Shown here: positions 16,422 through 24,430 of the stretch, one piece after another
Layout: every line of letters begins with the position of its first letter
How positions within the stretch are numbered: the first letter of the stretch is position 1
Source: Streptomyces sp. CB02959
Lineage (GTDB): Bacteria; Actinomycetota; Actinomycetes; Streptomycetales; Streptomycetaceae
DNA length: 64,000 bases
NCBI RefSeq assembly: GCF_002803155.1
Contig: NZ_NNBP01000002.1
Span: 248,001 to 312,000 of the forward strand
Direction: 5' to 3'
The notes under the pieces: model-generated
What the model saw: only the letters and a program-made list of their open reading frames with translations
The model's database searches: none
Told to the model about the DNA's origin: nothing
Translations under genes and position numbers: made by a program

Positions 16422-18485
16422 ATGGCTGACCGGGGAGCGAAGGGGCCCACCGTGTCGGTGCCGGAGGACTGGCCCGCCCACCCGGACCTGACCCTGGCGC
16501 TCAACGGGATGGGCGGCTTCGACTGGGACCTCGACAGCGGGCTGATGCATCTGGATCCGCCCGCGCTGGAGGTTTTCGACCTCCGGCCGGCGGAGTACGA
16601 CGACCGCCCGGAGAGCCTCGGCTGCCGGGTCCCGAGCTACGAGGCGGCCCGGCTCGACGCCCTGGTGGCCCGCGCCCTCAAGGACGGCAGTCACTCCTAC
16701 GGTGCCTATTTCCGGATCCGGCTGCGGGACGGCGGCCTGCGCTGGACCCACGCCCAGGGCAGCATCCGCCGCGACCCCACCGGCCGGCCCCGCCGCATCA
16801 TCGGTGTGGTCCGCGACGCCACCGACGAGTACGCCCAGGCCGCCGAGCAGATCGCGGTCACCGAGGAGCGCCGCCGGCACACCAGCATCGTCGAGCGCAC
16901 CACCGCCGCCCTGGCGCACGCCCGCACGGTCGGCGAGGTGATCGGTGTGCTCGCCGACGAGCAGGGGCTGAGCCGGCTGGGCGCCGAGAACGTCATCCTC
17001 GGCCTGGTCGAGGCCGGGCGGATCCGGCTGGTCTCCGAGGGCAAGGCGGGCAGCTTCGTCCCGGACCTGGAGTACACCCGTATCGGTGACGAGTTCCCGA
17101 TGAGCGAGGTGGTGCGGACCCTCACCCCGCGGTTCGTGCACAGCCGGGAGCAGTTCCGCACCCACTACCCGCGCCTGTGGCCGGCCATCGAGCCGCTCAA
17201 CGTCAGCTCCGCCGCGTATCTGCCGCTGATCGCCCAGGGGCGCCCGATCGGGGTGATCGGGCTGTTCTTCGAGCGGGAGAGCGACTTCCGCGACCCGGAA
17301 CGCAACGTGCTGGTCGCGCTGGGCAGCAGCATCGCGCAGAGCCTGGCCCGGGCGATGCTCTTCGACCAGGAGCACGAGATCGCCGCCGGCCTCCAGCAGG
17401 CCATGCTGCCGCGCCGGATCCCCGGCTTCCCCGAGGCGCAGATCGCGGTCCGCTACCGCTCCGCCCGCATGGGCCGGGACATCGGCGGCGACTGGTACGA
17501 CGTGATCCCGCTCCCGGACGGCCGGGTCGCCGCGGTGATCGGCGACGTCCAGGGCCACGACACCCAGGCCGCCGCGCTCATGGGGCAGCTGCGGATCGTG
17601 CTGCGCGCCTACGCCGCGGAGGGGCACGCGCCGGCCACCGTGATGGCGCGGGCCTCCGCGTTCCTCAACGAACTCGACACCGACCGCTTCGCCACCTGCA
17701 CCTACGTCGACGCCGACCTGACCACCGGCGCCGCCCGGTTCGTCCGGGCCGGCCACCTCGACCCGATGGTGCGGCACGCCGAGGGCATCTGCCGCCGGCT
17801 CCCGGTGGCCGGCGGGCTGCCGCTGGGCATCTCCTCCGAATTCCGGCTGCTGGACTACCCCGTCACCACCGTCCACCTCGCCCCCGGCGACACTCTGGTG
17901 CTGTGCACGGACGGGCTGGTCGAGGAGCCCGGCGCCGATCTGGACGCCGGTCTGCGGCAGTTGGCGCGCGAGGTCCGGGACGGCCCGCAGGACGTCCAGC
18001 AACTCGCCGACCGGCTCTGCGAGTCGGCGGACGGCCGGCGGGGCGAGGACGACATGGCGCTGCTCCTGCTGCGTCGCCTCGGGGCGCCCGAGCACGACAC
18101 GGTGGGCCGCTTCCGGCAGCACATCGTCCCCGCCGACCCCGAGGGGCTGTCCGCCGCCCGCCACATGATCCGTGCCGCGGTGCGCGCCTGGGGCGCCCGC
18201 GAGCGCTCCGACGAGATCGAGCTGGTCGCCGACGAGCTGATCACCAACGCCCTGCTGCACACCGACGGCGAGGCGGTCGTCAACATCCGTATGCCGCACG
18301 GCGCCGAACGGCGGCTGCGGCTGGAGGTCGAGGACGGGTCCAGCAGCCTGCCGCGCCGCCGGGAGCCCGGCGAGGCCGGGGTCTCCGGCCGCGGCCTGCT
18401 CCTCGTCGACCGGCTGGCGGATGTCTGGGGAGTGGAGCCGCGCGGCGGTGGAAAGTGCGTATGGTGCGAGTTCAACTGCCCCTGA
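16422..18485 (+). CDS. PAS-GAF-PP2C (SpoIIE) phosphatase with HATPase domain
   Basis: The protein has 687 residues. PAS domain (about 20-135), GAF-like region (155-315), PP2C/SpoIIE phosphatase (about 320-550; GRDIGGDWYDV and GDVQGHDTQAA carry metal-binding Asp residues) and a C-terminal anti-sigma-type HATPase (about 565-685; ELVADELITNALLHT, SGRGLLLVDRLAD). Such proteins set anti-sigma/anti-anti-sigma phosphorylation in partner-switching networks. An ATG at 16404 is an alternative start; its AAGGGTGA lies too close. A paralog with identical architecture is at 26108 on the other strand. Confidence 0.93.
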   Translation: MADRGAKGPTVSVPEDWPAHPDLTLALNGMGGFDWDLDSGLMHLDPPALEVFDLRPAEYDDRPESLGCRVPSYEAARLDALVARALKDGSHSYGAYFRIRLRDGGLRWTHAQGSIRRDPTGRPRRIIGVVRDATDEYAQAAEQIAVTEERRRHTSIVERTTAALAHARTVGEVIGVLADEQGLSRLGAENVILGLVEAGRIRLVSEGKAGSFVPDLEYTRIGDEFPMSEVVRTLTPRFVHSREQFRTHYPRLWPAIEPLNVSSAAYLPLIAQGRPIGVIGLFFERESDFRDPERNVLVALGSSIAQSLARAMLFDQEHEIAAGLQQAMLPRRIPGFPEAQIAVRYRSARMGRDIGGDWYDVIPLPDGRVAAVIGDVQGHDTQAAALMGQLRIVLRAYAAEGHAPATVMARASAFLNELDTDRFATCTYVDADLTTGAARFVRAGHLDPMVRHAEGICRRLPVAGGLPLGISSEFRLLDYPVTTVHLAPGDTLVLCTDGLVEEPGADLDAGLRQLAREVRDGPQDVQQLADRLCESADGRRGEDDMALLLLRRLGAPEHDTVGRFRQHIVPADPEGLSAARHMIRAAVRAWGARERSDEIELVADELITNALLHTDGEAVVNIRMPHGAERRLRLEVEDGSSSLPRRREPGEAGVSGRGLLLVDRLADVWGVEPRGGGKCVWCEFNCP

Positions 18486-18563
18486 CCGGGAGGCCCTGGC
18501 CGATCCGGGCACTCAGCGGGAACGGGCGCCGAGGGATCGGCACGGCCACGTAAGGACTGTTCT

Positions 18564-19946
18564 ATGGGATCGCGGGCGGAAGAGCGCGAGAGCGCCCGCC
18601 AGTTGGCGGCGCGACTCGACGCGGAGGGCGTCGGCAACATCGCGCTGACCTGGGTGGACAACGCGGGCATCACCCGCGTCAAGTCGATTCCGGCGGCGCG
18701 GCTGGCGGACGTCGTGGAACGCGGCGTCGGGATGTCGCCGGTCTTCGACGTCTTCACCTCCGACGACGCCGTCACCGCCTCCGACCACCTCGGCGGCCCC
18801 GACGGCGATCTGCGGCTCTTCCCCGACCTGGACCGGCTCACCACCCTCGCCGCGCAGCCCGGCTGGGCCTGGGCGCCGGTCGACCGCTACGACCAGTCGG
18901 GGCAACCCCACCCCGCCTGCCAGCGGCTGTTCGCCCGCCGGATGGTCGACCGGGCCGCCGCCGCCGGCCTCGACCTGCGGATGGGCTTCGAGACGGAGTG
19001 GGTGGTCACCCGCGCCCCGCAGGGGCCCGCCGACGCCGAACTGCTCGACTACCCCTGCACCGGCCCCGCCTACGGCATGACCCGGGTCGTCGAGCTCTCC
19101 GACTACCTCCGGGACGTCACCGAAGCCCTCACCGTCCAGGGCGTCCAGGTCCTCCAGCTCCACCCCGAGTACGCGCCCGGCCAGTTCGAGGTCAGCACCG
19201 CCCCCGGTGACCCGCTGCGCGCCGCCGACGACGTCGTCCTGGTCCGCGAGACGATCCGCGCGGTCTCCACCCGGCACGGGCTGCGCACCACCTTCGCCCC
19301 GTCCGTCGTCGCCGGCGAGGTCGGCAACGGCTGCCACCTCCACCTCAGCCTCCACCGCGCGGGGACGAGCCTGCACCGGACCGCCGGCGCCGACTGGGGC
19401 CTGGCGCCCGACGCGGTGGCGTTCCTCGCCGGCGTCCTGGACACGCTGCCCGCCCTGCTCGCCATCGGCTGCCCCTCGCCCGCCAGTTACCTGCGGCTGC
19501 AGCCCTCCCACTGGGCCGGGGTCTACCAGTGCTGGGGCGTGGAGAACCGCGAGGCGGCGCTCCGGCTGATCACCGGCGCCCCCGACGACCCCGACGGCGG
19601 CCACGCCGAGATCAAGCCCTTCGACGCCGTCGGCAACCCCTACCTCGTGGTCGGCGCGGTGATCGCCGCCGGGCTGCACGGCATCGAGACCGGCGCCCAC
19701 CTGCCCGCCCCGCAGCCCGGCGACCCGGGCGTCCTCGGCGTCCGCGAGCGCGCCCGGCGCGGCATCGTCCGGCTGCCCGCCACGCTCACCGAGGCCGCCG
19801 ACCGGTTCGAGAAGTCGACGCCGCTGCGCGAGGCGCTCGGCGAGGTGCTGCACGGTGCGGTGCTCGCGGTCCGGCGGGCCGAGGAGGCCCACTTCGAGGA
19901 GCGCGAACCGGAAGAGATCGCCGCGGCCACCCGCTGGCGCTGGTGA
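18564..19946 (+). CDS. Glutamine synthetase-like gamma-glutamyl ligase
   Basis: The protein has 460 residues. The GS beta-grasp N-domain (LTWVDNAGITRVKSIP) and catalytic domain motifs (ETEWVV, GNGCHLHLSL, NREAALRLI, HAEIKPFDAVGNPYL) are present. It diverges from housekeeping GlnA and resembles GlnA-like enzymes that glutamylate amines. RBS TAAGGA is 7 bp before ATG. The stop overlaps the start of an amidohydrolase gene (GTGA). In fungi the same two domains are fused in FluG, so this is a split FluG arrangement. Amine or amino-acid substrate unknown. Confidence 0.9.
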   Translation: MGSRAEERESARQLAARLDAEGVGNIALTWVDNAGITRVKSIPAARLADVVERGVGMSPVFDVFTSDDAVTASDHLGGPDGDLRLFPDLDRLTTLAAQPGWAWAPVDRYDQSGQPHPACQRLFARRMVDRAAAAGLDLRMGFETEWVVTRAPQGPADAELLDYPCTGPAYGMTRVVELSDYLRDVTEALTVQGVQVLQLHPEYAPGQFEVSTAPGDPLRAADDVVLVRETIRAVSTRHGLRTTFAPSVVAGEVGNGCHLHLSLHRAGTSLHRTAGADWGLAPDAVAFLAGVLDTLPALLAIGCPSPASYLRLQPSHWAGVYQCWGVENREAALRLITGAPDDPDGGHAEIKPFDAVGNPYLVVGAVIAAGLHGIETGAHLPAPQPGDPGVLGVRERARRGIVRLPATLTEAADRFEKSTPLREALGEVLHGAVLAVRRAEEAHFEEREPEEIAAATRWRW

Positions 19947-21133
19947 CGGCCGCGAACGCCCCGGGGCCCGGCGCCGGCTCCGCGGTGCTGGACGGACTGC
20001 CGCCGCTGGTGGACCACCACTGCCACGGCGTGATCCGTTACGAACCGGACCCCGGGACGTTCGCCGCGTTCCTCACCGAAGCGGACCGGCCGCCCGCGGC
20101 GGGCACCACCTTCTTCGACACCCAGACCGGCTTCGCGGTCCGCCGCTGGTGCCCGCCGCTGCTCGACCTGCCCGAGCACTGCCCGCCCGAGCACTATCTG
20201 GCCCGCCGCCGCGAACTGGGCCCGGACGAGACCCGGCGGCGGCTGCTGACCGCCACCGGGATCGGCGCCTACCTTCTCGACACCGGGCTGTCCGGCGACC
20301 TGACCGGACCGGCCGAGACCGCCGGTGCGGGCGGCGGCACCGGACACGAGGTGGTGCGGCTGGAAGCCCTGGCCGAGCGGACCGCGGCCGGCCACCGCGG
20401 GGCCGGTACGGCGGACGCCGCCGAGGAGTTCGCGGGCGACCTCGCCCGCGCCGTGCGGGCGGCCGCGGACACCGCGGTCGCGTTCAAGTCGGTGGCCGCC
20501 TACCGGCACGGCCTCGCCCTGGCCCCCGCGCCGCCCGGCCCGGACGCGGTGCGCACGGCGGCCCGCGACTGGCTCGGCGCGGGCGCGCCCCGGCTCACCG
20601 ACCCGGTCCTGCTGCGCCACCTCGTCTGGCTCGCCGTCGCCACCGGCCGCCCGCTCCAACTGCACACCGGCTTCGGCGACCCCGACCTGCGGCTGGACCA
20701 CGCCGATCCGACGCTGCTCACCGACCTCGTCCGGGCCACCGCGGACACCGGCACCGACCTGGTGCTGCTGCACTGCTACCCGTACCACCGGCAGGCCGCC
20801 TACCTGGCCGGGGTCTTCCCGCACGTCTACGCCGACGTCGGGCTGACCCTCACCCACGTCGGCCCGCGGGCCGCCGCGGTGCTCGCCGAATTCCTGGAAC
20901 TGGCGCCGTTCGGCAAGCTGCTGTTCTCCACCGACGCCTACGGCCTGCCGGAGCTGTACGCGGTGGGCAGCGCGCTGTTCCGGTCGGCGCTGGGGGAGGT
21001 GCTGGGCGGCTGGACGGCGTCCGGTGCCTGGTCGGCGGCGGACGCCCGGCGGGTCGCGGCGATGATCGCGGCGGGCACCGCGCGCCGGGTGTACGGGCTG
21101 CCGGACGACGGTCCGCCGGACGCCGAACGGTAA
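19943..21133 (+). CDS. Amidohydrolase family protein (FluG N-half-like)
   Basis: The protein has 396 residues, GTG start at 19943 overlapping the GS stop by four bases. Metal-ligand motifs of the amidohydrolase TIM barrel are visible: DHHCHGV near residue 22, LQLHTGFGD, LLHCYPYHRQAAYLAG and LFSTDAYGLPELY. These match the N-terminal domain of FluG and related GS-linked amidohydrolases, which may hydrolyse gamma-glutamyl amides. With the ligase upstream it could form a make-and-break pathway for amine catabolism (inference). Confidence 0.87.
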   Translation: MTAANAPGPGAGSAVLDGLPPLVDHHCHGVIRYEPDPGTFAAFLTEADRPPAAGTTFFDTQTGFAVRRWCPPLLDLPEHCPPEHYLARRRELGPDETRRRLLTATGIGAYLLDTGLSGDLTGPAETAGAGGGTGHEVVRLEALAERTAAGHRGAGTADAAEEFAGDLARAVRAAADTAVAFKSVAAYRHGLALAPAPPGPDAVRTAARDWLGAGAPRLTDPVLLRHLVWLAVATGRPLQLHTGFGDPDLRLDHADPTLLTDLVRATADTGTDLVLLHCYPYHRQAAYLAGVFPHVYADVGLTLTHVGPRAAAVLAEFLELAPFGKLLFSTDAYGLPELYAVGSALFRSALGEVLGGWTASGAWSAADARRVAAMIAAGTARRVYGLPDDGPPDAER

Positions 21134-21191
21134 GGGGCAGTCGGCTCATTCACCTATTCCGCCGCGGCCCGATGACGTGGTTTACTGCTGC

Positions 21192-22499
21192 GTGCCACGT
21201 ACAACGACCTCTGACGCGCCGGCCGATGACCAGGCCGGAAAGGGCGAAAAGCCCCGAATAGCGCGGCGCGGGCGGATCTTCGCCGATCTGACCCCGCTGC
21301 GCACCTCGCCGGACTACCGCCGCCTGTGGTGCGGCAACACTGTCTCCTGGATGGGCCAGCAGATGACCGCGCTGGCGGTCTCCCTCCAGGTCTACGCCCT
21401 CACCCGCTCCACCTTCTCCGTCGGCCTGGTGGGCCTGTGCTCCCTGGTCCCGCTGGTCGTCTTCGGGCTCTACGGCGGCGCCATCGCCGACACCGTCGAC
21501 CGCCGCAAGCTGGGCCTGTACAGCGCCGCCGGCGCCACCGCGATGTCCGTGACGCTGGCCGCCGCGGCACTGGCCGGCTACCACCGGGTCTGGCTGCTCT
21601 ACACCGTCGTCGCCCTCCAGGCCGTCTGCTTCGCGATGAACTCCCCGGCCCGCTCGTCGATGATCCCCCGGCTGCTGCCCACCGAGCAGCTGCCGGCCGC
21701 CAACGCCCTCCAGTCGCTCACCTCCAACCTCGGCCTGATGGGCGGGCCGATGCTGGGCGGCGTGATCGTCGGCCTGTGGGGCTACCAGGCGGCTTACCTG
21801 ATCGACGTGGCGGCCTTCAGCGCCTCGCTCTACGCGATGTGGCGCCTGCCCGCCATGCGGCCCGAGCAGGGCGAGGGACCGGCCCGCCGGGCCTCGGTCC
21901 TGGACGGCCTGCGGTTCCTCGCCACCCGCCCCAACCTGCGGATGACGTTCTTCTCCGACCTCGCGGCGATGGTGCTGGCCCAGCCCCGCGCGCTGTTCCC
22001 CGCGGTCGCCGCGCTCTGGTTCGGCGGCGACGCCAAGACCGTCGGCCTGCTGGTCGCCGCCCCCGCGGTCGGCGCCGTCCTGGGCGGCCTGTTCTCCGGC
22101 TGGCTCGGCGGCATCCGCCGCCACGGCCTGGCCATCCTGATCTCGGTGGCGGCCTGGGGCGCCGCCGTGGCCGCGTTCGGGCTCTCCCGGCACCTGTGGC
22201 TGGGCCTGTTCTTCCTGGCCGTCGCGGGCTGTGCGGACACCGTCTCCATGGTGTTCCGCAGCACCATGCTCCAGGCCGCCACCCCGGACGAGATGCGGGG
22301 CCGCCTCCAGGGCGTCTTCATCGTGGTGGTCGCCGGCGGCCCCCGGCTCGGCGACTTCCTCGCCGGTTCCGCGGCCGATCTGACCTCGCCCGCCACCGCG
22401 GTGATCGGCGGCGGCCTGGCCTGCGTCCTGGTCGTCACCGCGCTGGGGCTGGGCCGCCGCGCCTTCGCCCGGTACGACGCCCGGGACCCGCAGCCGTGA
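21192..22499 (+). CDS. MFS exporter (EntS-like)
   Basis: The protein has about 435 residues. Segments SWMGQQMTALAVSLQVY, GLYGGAIADTVDRRKL (motif A) and RSSMIPRLLPTEQLPAANAL are typical of the MFS_3/EntS group that exports siderophores or drugs. GTG at 21192 is favoured; GTG at 21177 is also in frame. A 6-bp inverted repeat ACGTGG/CCACGT (21175-21180, 21195-21200) brackets this start. It could belong with the upstream GS/amidohydrolase pair, but a 58-bp gap leaves that open. Confidence 0.88.
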   Translation: MPRTTTSDAPADDQAGKGEKPRIARRGRIFADLTPLRTSPDYRRLWCGNTVSWMGQQMTALAVSLQVYALTRSTFSVGLVGLCSLVPLVVFGLYGGAIADTVDRRKLGLYSAAGATAMSVTLAAAALAGYHRVWLLYTVVALQAVCFAMNSPARSSMIPRLLPTEQLPAANALQSLTSNLGLMGGPMLGGVIVGLWGYQAAYLIDVAAFSASLYAMWRLPAMRPEQGEGPARRASVLDGLRFLATRPNLRMTFFSDLAAMVLAQPRALFPAVAALWFGGDAKTVGLLVAAPAVGAVLGGLFSGWLGGIRRHGLAILISVAAWGAAVAAFGLSRHLWLGLFFLAVAGCADTVSMVFRSTMLQAATPDEMRGRLQGVFIVVVAGGPRLGDFLAGSAADLTSPATAVIGGGLACVLVVTALGLGRRAFARYDARDPQP

Positions 22500-22505
22500 C
22501 GGACG

Positions 22506-22545
22506 GGCGCCGGGCCGGGCGGTGACGGGGGACCGGCCCGGCGCC
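22506..22545 (+). terminator. Hairpin terminator after MFS gene
   Basis: A perfect 13-bp stem (GGCGCCGGGCCGG / CCGGCCCGGCGCC) with a 14-nt loop lies 7 bp after the MFS stop. Confidence 0.75.
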
Positions 22546-22634
22546 GGAATCCGCCGTGCGTCCGGGCCATCGACGGGCCAGACTCGGGTACGGGGGCTCC
22601 TACGCCACCCGTCGTCTCATCCCGGAGGCCCGTC

Positions 22635-22925
22635 GTGCAGCGGCAACCGCTCGTCCGCCGTGACCGCACACCCGACTGCGACCACCGGCCCCCGCCGGTC
22701 CCCCCGGACCCCGGAGGCCCACCGCCCGGCCCCGTTCCGGAACCGCCCCCCGGCCCCGTGCCGCCCGAGCCGATTCCCGGGCCGCCCACCCCGCCGGCAC
22801 CGCCGGACCCGATACCCCCGGAACCCTCACCGGTGCCCCGCCCACCCGGCCCCGACCTGGACCCGGTCCCGGAGCCGTCCCCGGTCCCGCAGCCGCTCAC
22901 GCAGGCGCCGCCCGGCCCTCCCTAG
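22635..22925 (+). CDS. Small proline-rich protein
   Basis: The protein has 96 residues, over 40 percent proline, arranged in PxPxPP repeats with Glu and Gly and without any hydrophobic segment or signal peptide. A perfect GGAGG lies 6 bp before GTG at 22635 and the frame ends 52 bp before the aldehyde dehydrogenase start. I do not recognise the family. The extended polyproline character suggests a linker, an SH3-like ligand or a surface-exposed peptide. Because GC-rich DNA easily yields spurious Pro ORFs, the good RBS is the main evidence. Confidence 0.5.
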   Translation: MQRQPLVRRDRTPDCDHRPPPVPPDPGGPPPGPVPEPPPGPVPPEPIPGPPTPPAPPDPIPPEPSPVPRPPGPDLDPVPEPSPVPQPLTQAPPGPP

Positions 22926-22977
22926 CGCCCGGCCCCGGCGTCCCGCCACCGCACCGCACCGCAAGGAGGTGCCGACC

Positions 22978-24384
22978 ATGGCCAACACGGCCATCGCCAC
23001 GGTCAACCCGGCCACCGGCGAGACCCTCAAGACCTTCGACGCGCTCAACGCGGGCGAGATCGAGGACCGCCTGGTCCGCGCCGAACAGGCCTTCCAGGAC
23101 CACCGCAGCACGTCCTTCGCCCACCGCGCCGAACTCCTGCACCGCGCCGCCGACCTGCTCGAAGCCGACCAGGACGGCATCGCGCGCACCATCACCACCG
23201 AAATGGGCAAACCACTGGCCCAGGCCCGCGCCGAGGCCGCGAAATGCGTCAAGGCGATGCGCTGGTACGCCGACCACGCCGAGGCGCTCCTCGCCGACGA
23301 GCGGCCCGACCCCGCCGACGTCCACGACTCCGGCGCGGCCCGCGCGGTGGTGCGCTACCGGCCGATCGGCACCGTCCTCGCGGTGATGCCGTGGAACTTC
23401 CCGCTCTGGCAGGTCGTCCGGTTCGCCGCGCCCGCCCTGATGGCCGGCAACACCGGACTGCTCAAACACGCCTCCAACGTCCCGCAGACCGCGCTCTACC
23501 TGGAGGAGCTGTTCCGCCGCGCCGGCTACCCCGACGGCTGCTTCCAGACCCTGCTGATCGGCTCGGGCGCCGTCGAGGAGGTGCTGCGCGACCCGCGGAT
23601 CGCCGCCGCCACCCTCACCGGCAGCGAACCCGCCGGCCGTGCGGTCGCCGCCGCCGCCGGCGACGAGATCAAGAAGACCGTCCTGGAACTCGGCGGCAGC
23701 GACCCCTACGTCGTCCTCCCCTCGGCCGACCTCGACAAGGCCGCCCGGGTCGCCGTCACCGCCCGCGTCCAGAACAACGGCCAGTCCTGCATCGCCGCCA
23801 AGCGGTTCATCGTCCACACCGACGTCCACGACGCCTTCGCCGAGCGGTTCACCGCGGGGATGGCCGCGCTGACCGTCGGCGACCCGATGGACGAGGCCAC
23901 CGACGTCGGACCGCTCGCCAGCGAACAGGGCCGCTCCGACCTGGAGGAACTCGTCGACGACGCGGTCCACCGGGGCGCCCGGGCCCTGTGCGGCGGCGGC
24001 CGCCCGCCCGAGCGCCACGCCGGGTGGTTCTACGAGCCGACCGTGCTCGCCGGCATCACCCCGAGCATGCGGATCCACCACGAGGAGGCGTTCGGCCCGG
24101 TCGCCACGCTGTACCGCGTCGCCGACCTGGACGAGGCGGTCACGCTCGCCAACGACACGCCGTTCGGCCTGAGTTCCAACGCCTGGACCCGGGACGCCGC
24201 CGAACAGGAGCGCCTGGCCCGGGACCTCCAGGCCGGCGGGGTGTACTTCAACGGCATGACCGCCTCCCACCCCGGCCTCCCGTTCGGCGGCGCCAAGCGC
24301 TCCGGCTACGGCCGGGAGCTCTCCGGCCACGGCATGCGCGAGTTCTGCAACATGACGACGCTGTGGTACGGGCCGGAGGAGTGA
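22978..24384 (+). CDS. gabD: NADP-dependent succinic semialdehyde dehydrogenase-type ALDH
   Basis: The protein has 468 residues. ALDH motifs are complete: NFPLWQ near 140, LELGGSDP with general base Glu237, and NNGQSCIAAKR with catalytic Cys271. The NGQSCIAAKR version and overall length match the GabD1-type SSADH of actinomycetes, which oxidises succinate semialdehyde to succinate. The ATG at 22978 follows AAGGAGGTG; an upstream extension to 22522 is not coding. It is followed by a perfect 18-bp hairpin. A GABA permease-like gene is 11 kb away, not adjacent. Confidence 0.92.
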   Translation: MANTAIATVNPATGETLKTFDALNAGEIEDRLVRAEQAFQDHRSTSFAHRAELLHRAADLLEADQDGIARTITTEMGKPLAQARAEAAKCVKAMRWYADHAEALLADERPDPADVHDSGAARAVVRYRPIGTVLAVMPWNFPLWQVVRFAAPALMAGNTGLLKHASNVPQTALYLEELFRRAGYPDGCFQTLLIGSGAVEEVLRDPRIAAATLTGSEPAGRAVAAAAGDEIKKTVLELGGSDPYVVLPSADLDKAARVAVTARVQNNGQSCIAAKRFIVHTDVHDAFAERFTAGMAALTVGDPMDEATDVGPLASEQGRSDLEELVDDAVHRGARALCGGGRPPERHAGWFYEPTVLAGITPSMRIHHEEAFGPVATLYRVADLDEAVTLANDTPFGLSSNAWTRDAAEQERLARDLQAGGVYFNGMTASHPGLPFGGAKRSGYGRELSGHGMREFCNMTTLWYGPEE

Positions 24385-24388
24385 GCCC

Positions 24389-24430
24389 GGGGCCCTGATC
24401 CGGCGGGACCGTCCGCCGGATCAGGGCCCC
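24389..24430. terminator. Bidirectional terminator, 18-bp perfect hairpin
   Basis: GGGGCCCTGATCCGGCGG, 6-nt loop, then its exact complement. It separates the convergent dehydrogenase and caspase genes, and its right arm includes the caspase stop codon at 24421-24423. Confidence 0.85.

Noticed and set aside
16095..18512. 805-residue minus-strand frame
   Set aside because: It is a mirror of the PP2C gene, with no RBS and no recognisable domain.
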